NCBI RefSeq assembly: GCF_003382275.1
Contig: NZ_QTJX01000001.1
Coordinates: 124,001-188,000 of the forward strand
DNA: 64,000 bases
Direction of reading: 5' to 3'
Source: Flagellimonas nanhaiensis
GTDB taxonomy: Bacteria > Bacteroidota > Bacteroidia > Flavobacteriales > Flavobacteriaceae
Part shown: positions 1 through 8,987 of the stretch, one piece after another
Layout: each line of letters opens with the position of its first letter
How positions within the stretch are numbered: the stretch's first letter is position 1
Notes under the pieces: model-generated
Seen by the model: only the letters and a program-made list of their open reading frames with translations
Databases searched by the model: none
Told to the model about the DNA's origin: nothing
Translations under genes and position numbers: made by a program

Positions 1-586
1 TACATCTACCGTGCGTATTGTAGGATCATCCCATGCTGGACTATTTGCTTCTCTTTCTGCAGGGATATCTGCACTTTGGGGACCATTGCATGGAGGGGCC
101 AACCAGGCAGTTTTGGAAATGTTGGAAGCCATTCAGGAAGATGGTGGAGATACCAAAAAATATATGGCCAAGGCCAAGGATAAAGAGGACCCTTTCAGAT
201 TAATGGGCTTTGGACACAGAGTGTACAAGAATTTTGATCCACGTGCCAGAATCATCAAAAAATCAGCTGATGAAGTTTTGGGAAGCTTGGGGATAGAAGA
301 CCCAATTTTGGATATTGCCAAAGGATTGGAGCAAGAAGCTTTGGAAGATCAATACTTTGTAGATAGAAAACTGTATCCCAATGTGGACTTTTACTCTGGA
401 ATCATTTATCGTGCGTTGGGCATTCCAACCGAAATGTTCACGGTAATGTTTGCCTTGGGGCGACTGCCAGGTTGGATTTCGCAATGGCGTGAAATGAGAC
501 TCAAAAAAGAGCCCATTGGAAGACCAAGACAGATTTACATTGGGGAAAACCAAAGACCCTTTGTCCCACTGAAAAAGAGAAAATAA
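1..586 (+). CDS. gltA: Citrate synthase, C-terminal part (cut by left edge)
   Basis: Citrate synthase condenses oxaloacetate and acetyl-CoA in the first step of the TCA cycle, in the cytoplasm. The reading frame is open from the window edge (codons start at base 2), so only about the last 194 residues are present. The family signature [13 protein letters not shown] is intact and contains an active-site histidine, and the motif NVDFYSG carries the catalytic aspartate. The C-terminal [13 protein letters not shown] segment is typical of hexameric bacterial citrate synthases. A strong hairpin terminator follows directly. The identification is secure; only the N-terminal part lies outside the window. 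Confidence 0.97.
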   Translation, partial: TSTVRIVGSSHAGLFASLSAGISALWGPLHGGANQAVLEMLEAIQEDGGDTKKYMAKAKDKEDPFRLMGFGHRVYKNFDPRARIIKKSADEVLGSLGIEDPILDIAKGLEQEALEDQYFVDRKLYPNVDFYSGIIYRALGIPTEMFTVMFALGRLPGWISQWREMRLKKEPIGRPRQIYIGENQRPFVPLKKRK

Positions 587-590
587 CAGA

Positions 591-617
591 AAAGGTGGTT
601 AAAAACCACCTTTTTTT
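591..617 (+). terminator. Rho-independent terminator of gltA
   Basis: A 10-bp perfect stem (AAAGGTGGTT / AACCACCTTT) with a 3-base loop is followed by a run of T. It lies 5 bases after the gltA stop codon. Confidence 0.85.
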
Positions 618-724
618 ATGCCTTAAACTTTTCCATTTCCTCAGAGTTAGACAAGTTTTACAATACGATTTCGACTTAGGAAATCATTGTATGGACTTTT
701 GTCTTTTTTCTTTTTTTTGGGCCA

Positions 725-754
725 TTGAAAATCGTGGGTAAAACACTAGATTTG
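725..754 (+). promoter_or_regulatory. Bacteroidota-type promoter for the 774 gene
   Basis: TTG at 725-727, a 19-base spacer, then TAGATTTG at 747-754 match the Bacteroidota primary sigma consensus TTG-N17-23-TAnnTTTG. The start codon is at 774, so the leader would be about 15 bases. The match is by eye. Confidence 0.6.
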
Positions 755-773
755 CTCCAAATTTTGGTAAGGT

Positions 774-1688
774 ATGATGCAATTGAATATAGTCGATGAG
801 ACTAGTCCTTTGAAAGCAGTGATTCTGGGAACGGCACATAGCTGTGGACCAACTCCCAGCGCAGAGGAAGCTTACGATCCAAAATCATTGGAACACATTT
901 TGGCGGGAACCTATCCCAAAGAGGAGGATATGGTTCAGGAAATGGATGCCTTTTCAAAAGTGTTTGAAAAACATGGCATAAAGGTGTACAGACCGGAGAT
1001 TTTGGAAGATTGCAACCAGATTTTTGCCCGTGACATTGCTTTTGTCATTGAGGACAAATTGTTTCATGCCAATATTTTGCCAGATCGGGAACGCGAATTT
1101 ACGGCCATTCATGAGGTATTGGATCAAATCGACCCCAATAAGATCATTAGGCCACCGGAAGAAGTACATATTGAAGGCGGAGATGTAATGCCCTGGAACG
1201 ACTATATTTTTGTGGGCACCTATACTGGGGAGGATTACCCTGATTACATAACTGCGCGAACCAATAAAGAGGCGGTGGAGTACCTTAAGGAGATGTTCCC
1301 GCATAAGACAGTAAAGGCATTTGAACTCCGTAAGTCCAATACAGACCCCAAGGAGAATGCCCTGCATTTGGACTGTTGTTTTCAACCTGTTGGAAAAGAC
1401 AAGGCCATTTTGCACAAAAACGGCTTTTTGGTAGAAGAGGAGTACCAATGGTTGGTAGATTATTTTGGAAAGGAGAACGTTTTTGAGATCACCAAAGATG
1501 AGATGTACGAAATGTTCAGCAATGTCTTTTCCATTTCTCCAGAAGTAGTGGTTTCGGAAAAAAAGTTTACCAGATTGAACAACTGGCTAAGAGACCAAGG
1601 ATTTACCGTAGAGGAAATTCCGTATAGTGAAATAGCAAAGCAAGAAGGACTGTTACGGTGCAGTACCATGCCCCTGATCAGAGAATAG
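774..1688 (+). CDS. DDAH/arginine-deiminase-family guanidino-modifying hydrolase
   Basis: This is a 304-residue member of the pentein fold (amidinotransferase / dimethylarginine dimethylaminohydrolase group), which hydrolyses guanidino carbons through a cysteine thiouronium intermediate. The expected catalytic set is visible: EGGD at about 134-137, a histidine in ALHLDCC near 198, and a C-terminal nucleophile in RCSTMP near 296. Two ATGs stand in tandem at 774 and 777. A consensus promoter precedes it and a second pentein-fold gene follows 53 bases later, so the pair may form a short arginine or citrulline catabolic operon. The exact substrate (arginine, methylarginine, citrulline) cannot be read from sequence. 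Confidence 0.85.
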   Translation: MMQLNIVDETSPLKAVILGTAHSCGPTPSAEEAYDPKSLEHILAGTYPKEEDMVQEMDAFSKVFEKHGIKVYRPEILEDCNQIFARDIAFVIEDKLFHANILPDREREFTAIHEVLDQIDPNKIIRPPEEVHIEGGDVMPWNDYIFVGTYTGEDYPDYITARTNKEAVEYLKEMFPHKTVKAFELRKSNTDPKENALHLDCCFQPVGKDKAILHKNGFLVEEEYQWLVDYFGKENVFEITKDEMYEMFSNVFSISPEVVVSEKKFTRLNNWLRDQGFTVEEIPYSEIAKQEGLLRCSTMPLIRE

Positions 1689-1741
1689 ATAGTTAAACCC
1701 CATATTTCTTGCTGCCACAAGAAAGTTAAAATTGAACAGAC

Positions 1742-2677
1742 TTGAGAAGACAGATTACCAACACCATTTTAATGGTTCGTCCGGTGAACTTTCGGATGAA
1801 CGAGCAGACCGCGGTCAACAATTACTTTCAAGAGGATTTGCACCTAAAAAAAGGCGACCTCAATCTAAAGGCACAACAGGAGTTTGACCAATTTGTTAAA
1901 GTACTCCGTGAGCACGGGGTGAATGTTATCGTGGTGGACGATAATATGGAGCAGGATACTCCAGACTCCATTTTTCCCAACAACTGGGTCTCTTTCCATG
2001 ATAGCGGAACAGTTTGTGTATACCCCATGTTTGCCGAAAACCGAAGAAAAGAGCGCAGGGAGGATATCTTTGATACCCTGGAGCAGGAAGGTTTTGTGAT
2101 CAACAACATCATGGACTACACTTCTGCAGAGGAAGAAGGAGTTTTTTTGGAGGGAACAGGTAGTATCCTAAAGGATAGGGTAAATCAAAAAGCCTATTGT
2201 GCCCTTTCCGAACGTGCCCATGAGGAGCTGTTCATTGAGTTCTGTGAGGATTTTGATTGTTTCCCCGTTATTTTCCATGCCAACCAAACTGTGGACGGAG
2301 AGCGATTACCCATTTACCATACCAATGTAATGATGGCCATGGCAGAGGACTTTGTGGTTATTTGCCTCGACACTATTGACGACAAAAAGGAGCGTAAAAA
2401 TGTGGTGGAGCATATTAAAAAGGATGGCAAAGAGGTCTTGGACATTACCGAAGAGCAGATGTACCACTTTGCAGGGAACATGTTACAAGTAGTGGGGGCC
2501 AATGATCAACGTTATATGGTGATGAGCTCCGCGGCCTATAACAGTTTACGTCCAGACCAGATTGCGGCCATAGAAAAGCATTGCGGCATTATCCATAGCC
2601 CATTGGACACTATTGAGGCCAGTGGAGGTGGTTCTGCACGTTGTATGATGGCGGAGGTGTTTTTACCGAAAGCATAA
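1742..2677 (+). CDS. ctlX: CtlX-like citrulline/arginine hydrolase (amidinotransferase family)
   Basis: The product is 311 residues and resembles the Bacteroidota citrulline-utilisation hydrolase CtlX, a pentein-fold enzyme. Visible family features are FPNNW near 79-83, LEGTGS with the acid near 137, YHTN with histidine 193, and a C-terminal SARCMMAE with cysteine 301 as the likely nucleophile. The start is a TTG at 1742: an in-frame stop lies 9 bases upstream, and the next ATG (1772) would remove the conserved N-terminal strand. It follows another pentein-fold gene on the same strand. Family membership is secure; the citrulline specificity rests on resemblance only. Confidence 0.85.
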   Translation: MRRQITNTILMVRPVNFRMNEQTAVNNYFQEDLHLKKGDLNLKAQQEFDQFVKVLREHGVNVIVVDDNMEQDTPDSIFPNNWVSFHDSGTVCVYPMFAENRRKERREDIFDTLEQEGFVINNIMDYTSAEEEGVFLEGTGSILKDRVNQKAYCALSERAHEELFIEFCEDFDCFPVIFHANQTVDGERLPIYHTNVMMAMAEDFVVICLDTIDDKKERKNVVEHIKKDGKEVLDITEEQMYHFAGNMLQVVGANDQRYMVMSSAAYNSLRPDQIAAIEKHCGIIHSPLDTIEASGGGSARCMMAEVFLPKA

Positions 2678-2698
2678 AAAAGGGCCGCAAAGCGGCCC
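2676..2698 (-). terminator. Terminator of the kelch lipoprotein gene
   Basis: A 7-bp GC stem GGGCCGC / GCGGCCC with loop AAA is followed on the minus strand by six T. It sits between two convergent genes. The T-run orientation assigns it to the minus-strand gene, though the hairpin may also help stop the ctlX transcript. Confidence 0.75.
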
Positions 2699-2730
2699 CA
2701 AACTCAACTAAAATTACAACGAACTAATCC

Positions 2731-3969
2731 TTAATCATTTGCTGGGTCATATTCCCAGATATCGGCATAGTAGGTCTGGTCTTGCCTACCGAGGCCCATA
2801 TAAGCCTTCCCGTTTAGGCCAATGGCCCAAGGCCAGAGTCGGCCACTTCCTTCAAAAGCTGTTTTTTCTGCCCAAGAATCAGTGGCAAAACTGTAGCTCC
2901 ATAGCCCTTTTGAAAAGCCATTGCTTTCTAGGTTGTAACCGATGCCAATGTAAGCAGTATCATTGATCATAAAATTGCTGAAATGCACTAGGTAGGGCCC
3001 TGGAAAATCCGCTTTTTGGCTCCATATGCCTTCGGCACCTTGAGAGGGGTCAAACTCCCATAGGTCTTTAAAACTTGTACCATCGTTTACCCCAAGGGCC
3101 ACATACCCTTTGTTGTTATAGCTGAAACCAGCTGCTGCAAATCGTCCATTCTCAAAACCGGCCATGGGTGACCAGGTATCGGTATCGGGGTCGAATTGCC
3201 ACAATTCCCCAAAGGATACACTATCTGCATTGGAACCACCATACACATAGGCTTTTCCATCAATTACAAAACTGGAAGAAAATTGTCTGGGTTCAAAAGA
3301 AAGGTCTGTAAGTTCTGCCCATGTTTTTGTATTGATGTCATAACTCCAAAAATCTTTGGATAGAGTTCCTTCTCCAGAATTTCCAGAACCTATATACAAT
3401 TTACTCCCGATAATAAAACTGAAGACCCCGAACCGTCCCGATCCTGGATAGATGGTCTCCTGTTTCCAAGTGTCGGTTGCTGGATCAAATTCCAAAATAT
3501 CATCAAAGGTGGCGTTTCCATCCCCATTACCCAGTCCTACATAGATTTTCCCAGTATAAGCATGGGCCATGGCCAATTGTCTTTTGGTTCCGATAAAATT
3601 GGTGAGCTGCCTCCAAGGTTTTATGGTAAAGTCTTCTGTGGAGGTGGCTGTTTTGCCCGCTACGGTAACACTAATGGGACCTTTGGAAGCCCCGGTGGGG
3701 ACCAATACTTTTAACTGGTTTTCCGTTGCAGTGTTCACCACTGCCATAGTACCATTGAATTTTACGGTGTTTTCTGCAGCCTCGACACTAAAATTTTTAC
3801 CGTTTAGGGTGACCAAGGTGCCCTGGACCCCTTCCAAAGGAGAAAAGTTGAAAATTGAGGGATTTACCTCTGGTTCCTCTTCGGGTGCAGGGCTATCAGC
3901 TTTGCTACATGCGGCCAATAAAAGGCCAAAACTTAAGGTCAGTGAAATAAAAGGGTTATGCGTTCTCAT
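2731..3969 (-). CDS. IPT/TIG plus kelch-repeat lipoprotein
   Basis: This is a 412-residue predicted lipoprotein. A signal peptide ends in LLLAAC with the lipidated cysteine near 21. An IPT/TIG immunoglobulin-like domain follows (about 38-115; FSPLEGVQGTLVTLNGKNF), then kelch-type blades to the end, recognisable by repeats of the form YVGLGN, LWEFDP and W-x-P (for example DILEFDPATDTW, ELWQFDPDTDTW). Kelch repeats form a beta-propeller, often for binding. The start was taken at 3969 because it opens directly on the signal peptide; seven further residues upstream are possible. It is transcribed alone, with its own terminator, and upstream lies a repeat-rich gap. Function unknown. Confidence 0.85.
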   Translation of the reverse strand: MRTHNPFISLTLSFGLLLAACSKADSPAPEEEPEVNPSIFNFSPLEGVQGTLVTLNGKNFSVEAAENTVKFNGTMAVVNTATENQLKVLVPTGASKGPISVTVAGKTATSTEDFTIKPWRQLTNFIGTKRQLAMAHAYTGKIYVGLGNGDGNATFDDILEFDPATDTWKQETIYPGSGRFGVFSFIIGSKLYIGSGNSGEGTLSKDFWSYDINTKTWAELTDLSFEPRQFSSSFVIDGKAYVYGGSNADSVSFGELWQFDPDTDTWSPMAGFENGRFAAAGFSYNNKGYVALGVNDGTSFKDLWEFDPSQGAEGIWSQKADFPGPYLVHFSNFMINDTAYIGIGYNLESNGFSKGLWSYSFATDSWAEKTAFEGSGRLWPWAIGLNGKAYMGLGRQDQTYYADIWEYDPAND

Positions 3970-4775
3970 AATAATAAGGTTTTTGAACAAATTTTGTTCA
4001 AAGGAACCCTATCCCTTTGGTACTTAGAGGGAGCGATTTAGGAACGGGGAAGATGAGTTGATGAATGCAGGTTTTGAACCAATGGATAGAATATAATGTA
4101 GTAAAAAGACTGCAAAGCTGTTTTGTTGTATGGTAATAGGCAATTTTGGGTCAGGCTGAACTTGCCTATCGGCAGGTAGGCTTCTTTCAGGGTCTTTCTT
4201 TTTTAGGGCTTTGACACGAATTTCACCAATTGGACCGAATGTCTTTGCCATTTCGAGCGGAGTCGAAAAATGCTTAAGGGCATTTGTATTTTCGCTAGGA
4301 TTTCGACTGCGTTCAGTCTGACAGCTGAGGTCCATTCACCGTCATTTATAACCCAGTCCTGAATGGAATGAAGGAGCTTTGACCCATCTTCTTTTTTGTC
4401 ATTTCGAACGAATGTGAGAAATCTTTCCAATGTTTGCTCGTCATACCGAACTTGTTTCAGCATCTCAAAGTAGTGGGATGAGATTCCGTGTCAAGCACGG
4501 AATGACCTTTTCCTGTCATTTATAACCCAGTCCTGAATGGAATGAAGGAGCTTTGACCCATCTTCTTTTTTGTCATTTCGAACGAATGTGGGAAATCTTT
4601 CCAATGTTTGCTCGTCATACCGAACTTGTTTTAGCATCTCAAAGTGGTGGGATGAGATTCCGTGTCAAGCACGGAATGACCTTTTCCTGTCATTTATAAC
4701 CCAGTCTTGAATGAAATGAAAGAGCTGCGGGAAATCTACAGATTAGAAGAGATTTCTCAATCAATGCTATGCATC
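3970..4775. other. Gene-free stretch rich in REP-like elements
   Basis: No convincing gene is seen here. The stretch holds a GCCTATCGGCAGGTAGGC inverted repeat near 4164-4182, several copies of short elements starting GTCATTTCGA, TCGTCATACCGAAC and GATTCCGTGTCAAGCACGG, and the 174-bp tandem repeat listed separately. These elements resemble short interspersed palindromic repeats common between genes of Flavobacteriia. Open frames across them are repetitive and out of keeping with neighbouring coding usage. Confidence 0.7.
4341..4730. repeat. 174-bp tandem repeat, two full copies plus a partial third
   Basis: Units begin at 4341, 4515 and 4689, a spacing of exactly 174 bases, each opening GTCATTTATAACCCAGTC. 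Copies one and two differ at only a few positions; the third diverges after about 35 bases. Each unit contains three REP-like pieces, including an inverted repeat TTCCGTGTCAAGCACGGAA. Confidence 0.9.
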
Positions 4776-5048
4776 TCATTTCGAAATGACAATAGCACAT
4801 TGTTTATTGCTCCTCAACCCAACCACAACATCCCTTAACGCACTGGCCACTTGTTGTACCTCCCTTTGGGAGAAGGTGTCTTCCTCCAAAAAAAACAACA
4901 TAAAAATGCCTAACTCTAGAATTTGAGCCAACTCTTCCGGGGAGCCGTAAGCATCTTCAATCCATTCCTTTAAAACTTCTGCTTCCATATTGGGGGCAAG
5001 AAAAGTTATTAATGCCAGATATTTCATGCCATATATGGCAAGATGCAT
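4776..5048 (-). CDS. Small hypothetical protein
   Basis: This frame encodes up to 90 residues and is not recognised. The C-terminal 70 residues (from ATG 4988) are amphipathic and acidic (MEAEVLKEWIEDAYG...), look protein-like, and are probably helical with a hydrophobic stretch LELGIFMLFFLEED. The start is uncertain: ATGs lie at 5048, 5027 and 4988, none with a clear ribosome binding site. The frame remains open to 5138, but that upstream part runs through a REP-like inverted repeat and is unlikely to be translated. It stands alone between repeat elements and the next minus-strand gene. Confidence 0.5.
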   Translation of the reverse strand: MHLAIYGMKYLALITFLAPNMEAEVLKEWIEDAYGSPEELAQILELGIFMLFFLEEDTFSQREVQQVASALRDVVVGLRSNKQCAIVISK

Positions 5049-5067
5049 AAAAGAAGAATATATGTCA

Positions 5068-5140
5068 CTTCGAGCGCAGTCGAGAAATCTTGTGAAGTAC
5101 ATTGCCCAAATAGGTCTCGACTGCGCTCGACCTGACATTT
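5068..5140. repeat. REP-like inverted repeat
   Basis: TCACTTCGAGCGCAGTCGAGAAATCT (5068 on) and its near-complement GGTCTCGACTGCGCTCGACC (5113 on) face each other across about 25 bases. This is the typical arrangement of a short palindromic interspersed element. Single arms of related sequence also occur near 4252 and 4300. Confidence 0.65.
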
Positions 5141-5150
5141 GTACTGGATT

Positions 5151-6653
5151 TTACTCCTCCGCAACCGTGAACTCCCTTATGGCCTGGTTGGGTTCCATAA
5201 TGGTATGGCCCTGCCAAAACTCGGGGTTATAGCGGGGCATATATGTAGCCTGTACGCTTTTGTCCTCTTTGTAGTCGGTAAACTGCGGTTCTTGGATCAG
5301 GCTGTTTTCAAAGACCACAAGTTCCCATTTGTTGGTGTGGCCCATCCTAAAATCTATGTTCAGAAGCAGTTCATTCTGCTTACGGCGGCCCTTTACATGT
5401 TTGTTCTTTTCCACCACCTTTAAGGGACGGTCCACAGCAAAGTATTGTCCAAAGCTATAGTCCATAAACTGCAGTTCGTACTTTTTGTTGAGTAGTTGGG
5501 CAAAACGCATAGTGCCCTTGTAGAGCACTTCGCGGTAGGTAATGCCCAGCAGCCTAAAGTTGCGCAGACGGTTCACGTTTTCAAAATCTAATCGCATTAT
5601 GGCAAAGTCCTCTATATTTATATAGAGGCGACCCTTAAAATCGGCACTACTTCGCCTAGGTGTAAAGTCAATAACATACACGCCCTGGTCCGCAATATCG
5701 GCATAGCCCACAAGCTCAAAGTGATATTTTCGGGTCTTTTCAATAAGGTCCAGTTTGCTGTCCTCTTTATGATAGAGCTCTTTGAGCAGTTCTTTGAAAA
5801 TATAACGTTGGGAGTCCAGGAGCCCGGAAATGGTATCCTTTTCCAATTCGTTTTGTACAGTTTCGGCCTGTTCTTCTTCCATGTCGGACAAAATAGAGTC
5901 CACCTGCACCTTTTGGCTAAAAATCCCGGATTTGATCTTTAGATAAGAATCTGATTTAATGTTTTCCTTGAAAATGGCCTCCATACGGGAGCCCAAGTCC
6001 TCGAAGGAGGCAATCTCACTCTTGTCGTACAAATCGGCAGCTTTGAGGATGTTCAGTTTGTATTTACCATTGTTTTGATATAGGTCGCCCAAACTTTCGG
6101 TATAGTGGTGGTTATTTCTAGGGATGGAAGCGGCTATGCTGTCCATGAGTTCTTTGTTGAGCTCCTTGATGGATGATCTCTCAAAACCAAAATCTACCTT
6201 GTGGATGTTGCCAAGTTCTGCCTTCCGAAGGAAGAAACGTTGCTTTACCGCATCTTTGTTGATGTTCTGGGGTAGACGCTCTTTCACTTTTTCAATGATT
6301 TCGTCCACAGTGAGTTCTTTATCGAACAAATATACCCCACTGAGTTCAATGGCCTTGGGCTTAAGCAGTATCACATTGTCCTGTAATTGCTCCAAGGTGA
6401 ATCCTTTTTTGGCATAGCCCATGGAAGAGATGTAAATGGAATCCAAAGCGGTCATGCGTTCATCAATAATAAAACTAAAAAGACCTTCCTCGTTGGAGAT
6501 AACCCCTTGGTGCTCCCCATATTGGATAGTGGCATAGGGAATGCCCTTTTGGGTCTTGGCATCCACCAATTTGGAACTTACAGTTTGAGCAATAAGTGGA
6601 ACGGTGATAAAAAGGGAGAGACAAAAAGTAATCAATGGTCTGATCATGGACAT
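5151..6653 (-). CDS. Carboxypeptidase-regulatory-like domain protein, exported
   Basis: The product is 500 residues. A signal peptide (MSMIRPLITFCLSLF... ending VPLIAQ) is followed by a CarboxypepD_reg-like beta-sandwich at about 24-100 (KGIPYATIQYGEHQGVISNE), the domain often found at the N-terminus of Bacteroidota outer-membrane proteins. The rest (about 105-500) is charged, has no barrel signature that I recognise, and includes a segment like the outer-membrane-associated DUF5686 group (YVIDFTPRRSSADFKGRLYIN). Location is therefore periplasm or outer membrane. An ATG two codons later (6647) is an equally possible start. It is monocistronic between repeat regions. Function unknown. Confidence 0.75.
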   Translation of the reverse strand: MSMIRPLITFCLSLFITVPLIAQTVSSKLVDAKTQKGIPYATIQYGEHQGVISNEEGLFSFIIDERMTALDSIYISSMGYAKKGFTLEQLQDNVILLKPKAIELSGVYLFDKELTVDEIIEKVKERLPQNINKDAVKQRFFLRKAELGNIHKVDFGFERSSIKELNKELMDSIAASIPRNNHHYTESLGDLYQNNGKYKLNILKAADLYDKSEIASFEDLGSRMEAIFKENIKSDSYLKIKSGIFSQKVQVDSILSDMEEEQAETVQNELEKDTISGLLDSQRYIFKELLKELYHKEDSKLDLIEKTRKYHFELVGYADIADQGVYVIDFTPRRSSADFKGRLYINIEDFAIMRLDFENVNRLRNFRLLGITYREVLYKGTMRFAQLLNKKYELQFMDYSFGQYFAVDRPLKVVEKNKHVKGRRKQNELLLNIDFRMGHTNKWELVVFENSLIQEPQFTDYKEDKSVQATYMPRYNPEFWQGHTIMEPNQAIREFTVAEE

Positions 6654-7047
6654 GGTTTCGTTTTTTGAATACCTCGTGCGCTTGCTACGAGGTAGTAGCC
6701 TAAAGACAACCCAACCCTAAAAGGGTTGCATGTGTTTAAGACGAATTTTAGTGGAATTTGTAACAAACATTGTTCCGATTTTTTGTGAATCGTCATGCTG
6801 AACTTGTTTCAGCATCTCCAAAAGAGTTTGAGATTCCGTGTCAGTGAATGCAATAAAGAAGTTATTGGAAATTCCTCTTTTTAAGGTTTTGACACGAATT
6901 CTTCCAACTGGTCCCAATGGCTTTGTCATTTCGAACGAATGTGAGAAATCTACAGATTAGAAGAGAGTTCTCAATCAATGCTTCCCATTTCATTTCGAAA
7001 TGACAAGTTTATCGTGTTCCACAGATTTCTATGGATATTCAGAGTAG
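6654..7047. repeat. Gene-free stretch with REP-like elements
   Basis: No gene is supported in this 390-base gap. It carries a TCGTCATGCTGAACTTGTTTC element near 6790, a GAGATTCCGTGTCAG element near 6829 and GTCATTTCGAACGAATGTG near 6927, each also present in the 174-bp repeat region. A short inverted repeat CCTCGTGCGCTTGCTACGAGG lies near 6671. Confidence 0.65.
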
Positions 7048-8472
7048 TTATGCTCTTGCCAATTTTTTGATCATTCCTCCAAATATGAAATAATGAAAGG
7101 GAAGTACACTGTACCAGTACAACCTTCCCCTAAGGCCTCGAGGCCGGAACGTGGCAGTTTGATGTAATTGTCCTTTATCATCAATTTTAAACTCGAGCCA
7201 TGCCTCACCTGGAGTGCGCATTTCTGCAAATAGGAGCAGACGTTTTCCTTTTTTATCGGCCAATAGTACCCGCCAGAAGTCGAGTGCATCCCCCGGAAAA
7301 ATTTTGTCTGGATGGGTACGTCCACGCCGTAGACCAGGGCCTCCATTAAGTTTGTCCATAAAACCACGAATTTTCCAAAGCCAATTGGCGTAATACCAGC
7401 CAGATTCGCCCCCAATACGCCAAATCTTATCAAGTACGGCCTGTTCGTTTTCAATGGAAATTGACTGTTTATCCTGAAGCACCCCATATTTGGGCACTTG
7501 AATATACTTTTCCAGATCTTTTCTGATTTGTCCACTCGCAATACTATCTTTCCAGCTACTTACCACCAGGTTCTGTTCTATTTTTTTGAAAGCCATTGCA
7601 ATGGCCTGTTCGTAGGAATGGGTTTTTACTCCCAGCAGCTTTTCGAGACGGTTGTCCTTGGCCACCACTTCCATTTTCATGCTGTCCACTAAGTTTACTG
7701 CCAGTTTGTAGGAGGTTGAAGTAACAAAATAGAGCCAATATGAAGAGAGTTTTGGGGTCATGATGGGAACGGTCAAAATCCAATTTTTAAATCCACGAAC
7801 CTTGGCGTATCCCTTGAGCATGCCTTTGTAAGTAAGCACATCTGGTCCTCCAATATCAAAAGATTGCCCGTAGGTGGCCGAATTGCCCAAAACACTGGTC
7901 AAAAAATGAATAACGTCTCTTATGGCAATCGGTTGGGTTCTGGTCAACACCCATTTTGGAGTAATCATTACGGGTAGTTTTTCGCATAGATCTCGAATAA
8001 TTTCAAAAGAAGAGCTTCCTGAACCCACAATAATGCCCGCTCTTAAAACTGTAACATCAAAAGAACCTTGATAAAGAATGTCCTCAACATTCTTCCGGGA
8101 ACTTAGATGTTTGGACAATTTTTTATCATTGACAATACCACTGAGGTAAATGACCTGTTTTACATTGGTTTTTGAGAGTAGGGAATTGAAGTTTTGTGCA
8201 GCCAAGGCTTCTTTTTCATCAAAATCCCCAATGGAGGTGGTCATGGAATGGATTAGGTAGTAGGCTGCATCAATATCGGAGGGAATTTGAGTGTTTTCCA
8301 CATCCTCAAGAAAATCCACTTCCACTACTTCAATTTTGGAGCGGGTCAACGCATCCACGGATAGGCGTTTCTCATCCCGGACGGCACAGATAATCTCATG
8401 GCCCAATTCCAAAAGTTGGGGCAACAAACGCATGCCGATATAGCCGTTGGCTCCGGTAAGGAGGATTTTCAT
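7048..8472 (-). CDS. SDR-family NAD(P)-binding protein with C-terminal DUF2867
   Basis: The 474-residue protein has two parts. Residues 1-300 form a Rossmann fold of the atypical NmrA/SDR kind, opening MKILLTGANGYIGMRLL with the glycine-rich nucleotide loop GANGYIG at 7-13. The C-terminal part (about 330-474), with GPGLRRGR and GDALDFWRV, is the DUF2867 domain. This domain pair is common in Bacteroidota and actinobacteria, but its reaction is not established. The gene is the last of three minus-strand genes; its ATG overlaps the stop of the DUF1648 gene by 4 bases, implying translational coupling. Confidence 0.85.
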   Translation of the reverse strand: MKILLTGANGYIGMRLLPQLLELGHEIICAVRDEKRLSVDALTRSKIEVVEVDFLEDVENTQIPSDIDAAYYLIHSMTTSIGDFDEKEALAAQNFNSLLSKTNVKQVIYLSGIVNDKKLSKHLSSRKNVEDILYQGSFDVTVLRAGIIVGSGSSSFEIIRDLCEKLPVMITPKWVLTRTQPIAIRDVIHFLTSVLGNSATYGQSFDIGGPDVLTYKGMLKGYAKVRGFKNWILTVPIMTPKLSSYWLYFVTSTSYKLAVNLVDSMKMEVVAKDNRLEKLLGVKTHSYEQAIAMAFKKIEQNLVVSSWKDSIASGQIRKDLEKYIQVPKYGVLQDKQSISIENEQAVLDKIWRIGGESGWYYANWLWKIRGFMDKLNGGPGLRRGRTHPDKIFPGDALDFWRVLLADKKGKRLLLFAEMRTPGEAWLEFKIDDKGQLHQTATFRPRGLRGRLYWYSVLPFHYFIFGGMIKKLARA

Positions 8473-8987
8473 GAATTGCGAAGGGTATACATTTTATAGA
8501 TAAAATAAAATGGGATAAGTCCATTCAAAGCCCATAGACCGATAAGTAATTGTACATCTACCGTATCCACCATTTCTTTTATTTGAAGCAAGATGACGAA
8601 GGTGGTAATCAGAAATGCGATAACAAAACACAGGTTCATGACCGCTAACATCCGAAGGCCGGTTGCATAAAGTTTTGGAGCGTTTTTTTCGGTGACCTTT
8701 ATGGGATAGTTCATATTGTACGGCTTCATTTTGGTAACCATAAAACCCATTCCAAAATATAGTGCAGCACTGATTACGGGTATGATCCACAAAGTGGACT
8801 TATGCCCATAACCATCTACTTCGCCCTTCCAATTAAAATGGGTGGGAATAGTCTCGGGCAAATCAAAATAAAAGTACAACACCAGCAATATGTTTATGGC
8901 CACGATAATCCATCCGGCCTTGATCAATTTTTTATCACTCTCGGTGGGTTTAACCTCTATCTTGGGCTGGTTCTTGAACAAACTCAT
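8469..8987 (-). CDS. DUF1648 membrane protein
   Basis: A 172-residue integral membrane protein with about four hydrophobic helices. The stretch LPETIPTHFNWKGEVDGYGHKST (about 48-70) is the DUF1648 signature, as in SdpI-like immunity and membrane proteins. It overlaps the genes on both sides by 4 bases (ATGA), so it belongs to a translationally coupled three-gene operon with a 141-aa hypothetical upstream and the SDR protein downstream. Role unknown. Confidence 0.8.
   Translation of the reverse strand: MSLFKNQPKIEVKPTESDKKLIKAGWIIVAINILLVLYFYFDLPETIPTHFNWKGEVDGYGHKSTLWIIPVISAALYFGMGFMVTKMKPYNMNYPIKVTEKNAPKLYATGLRMLAVMNLCFVIAFLITTFVILLQIKEMVDTVDVQLLIGLWALNGLIPFYFIYKMYTLRNS

Noticed and set aside
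4024..4463. Two overlapping minus-strand frames of 86-103 codons
   Set aside because: They run through REP-like elements and the 174-bp repeat; the peptides are translations of repeats, with no start signal or protein-like composition.
4341..4730. Possible CRISPR array
   Set aside because: The repeat is a contiguous 174-bp tandem duplication without short repeats separated by unique spacers, and no cas gene is nearby.
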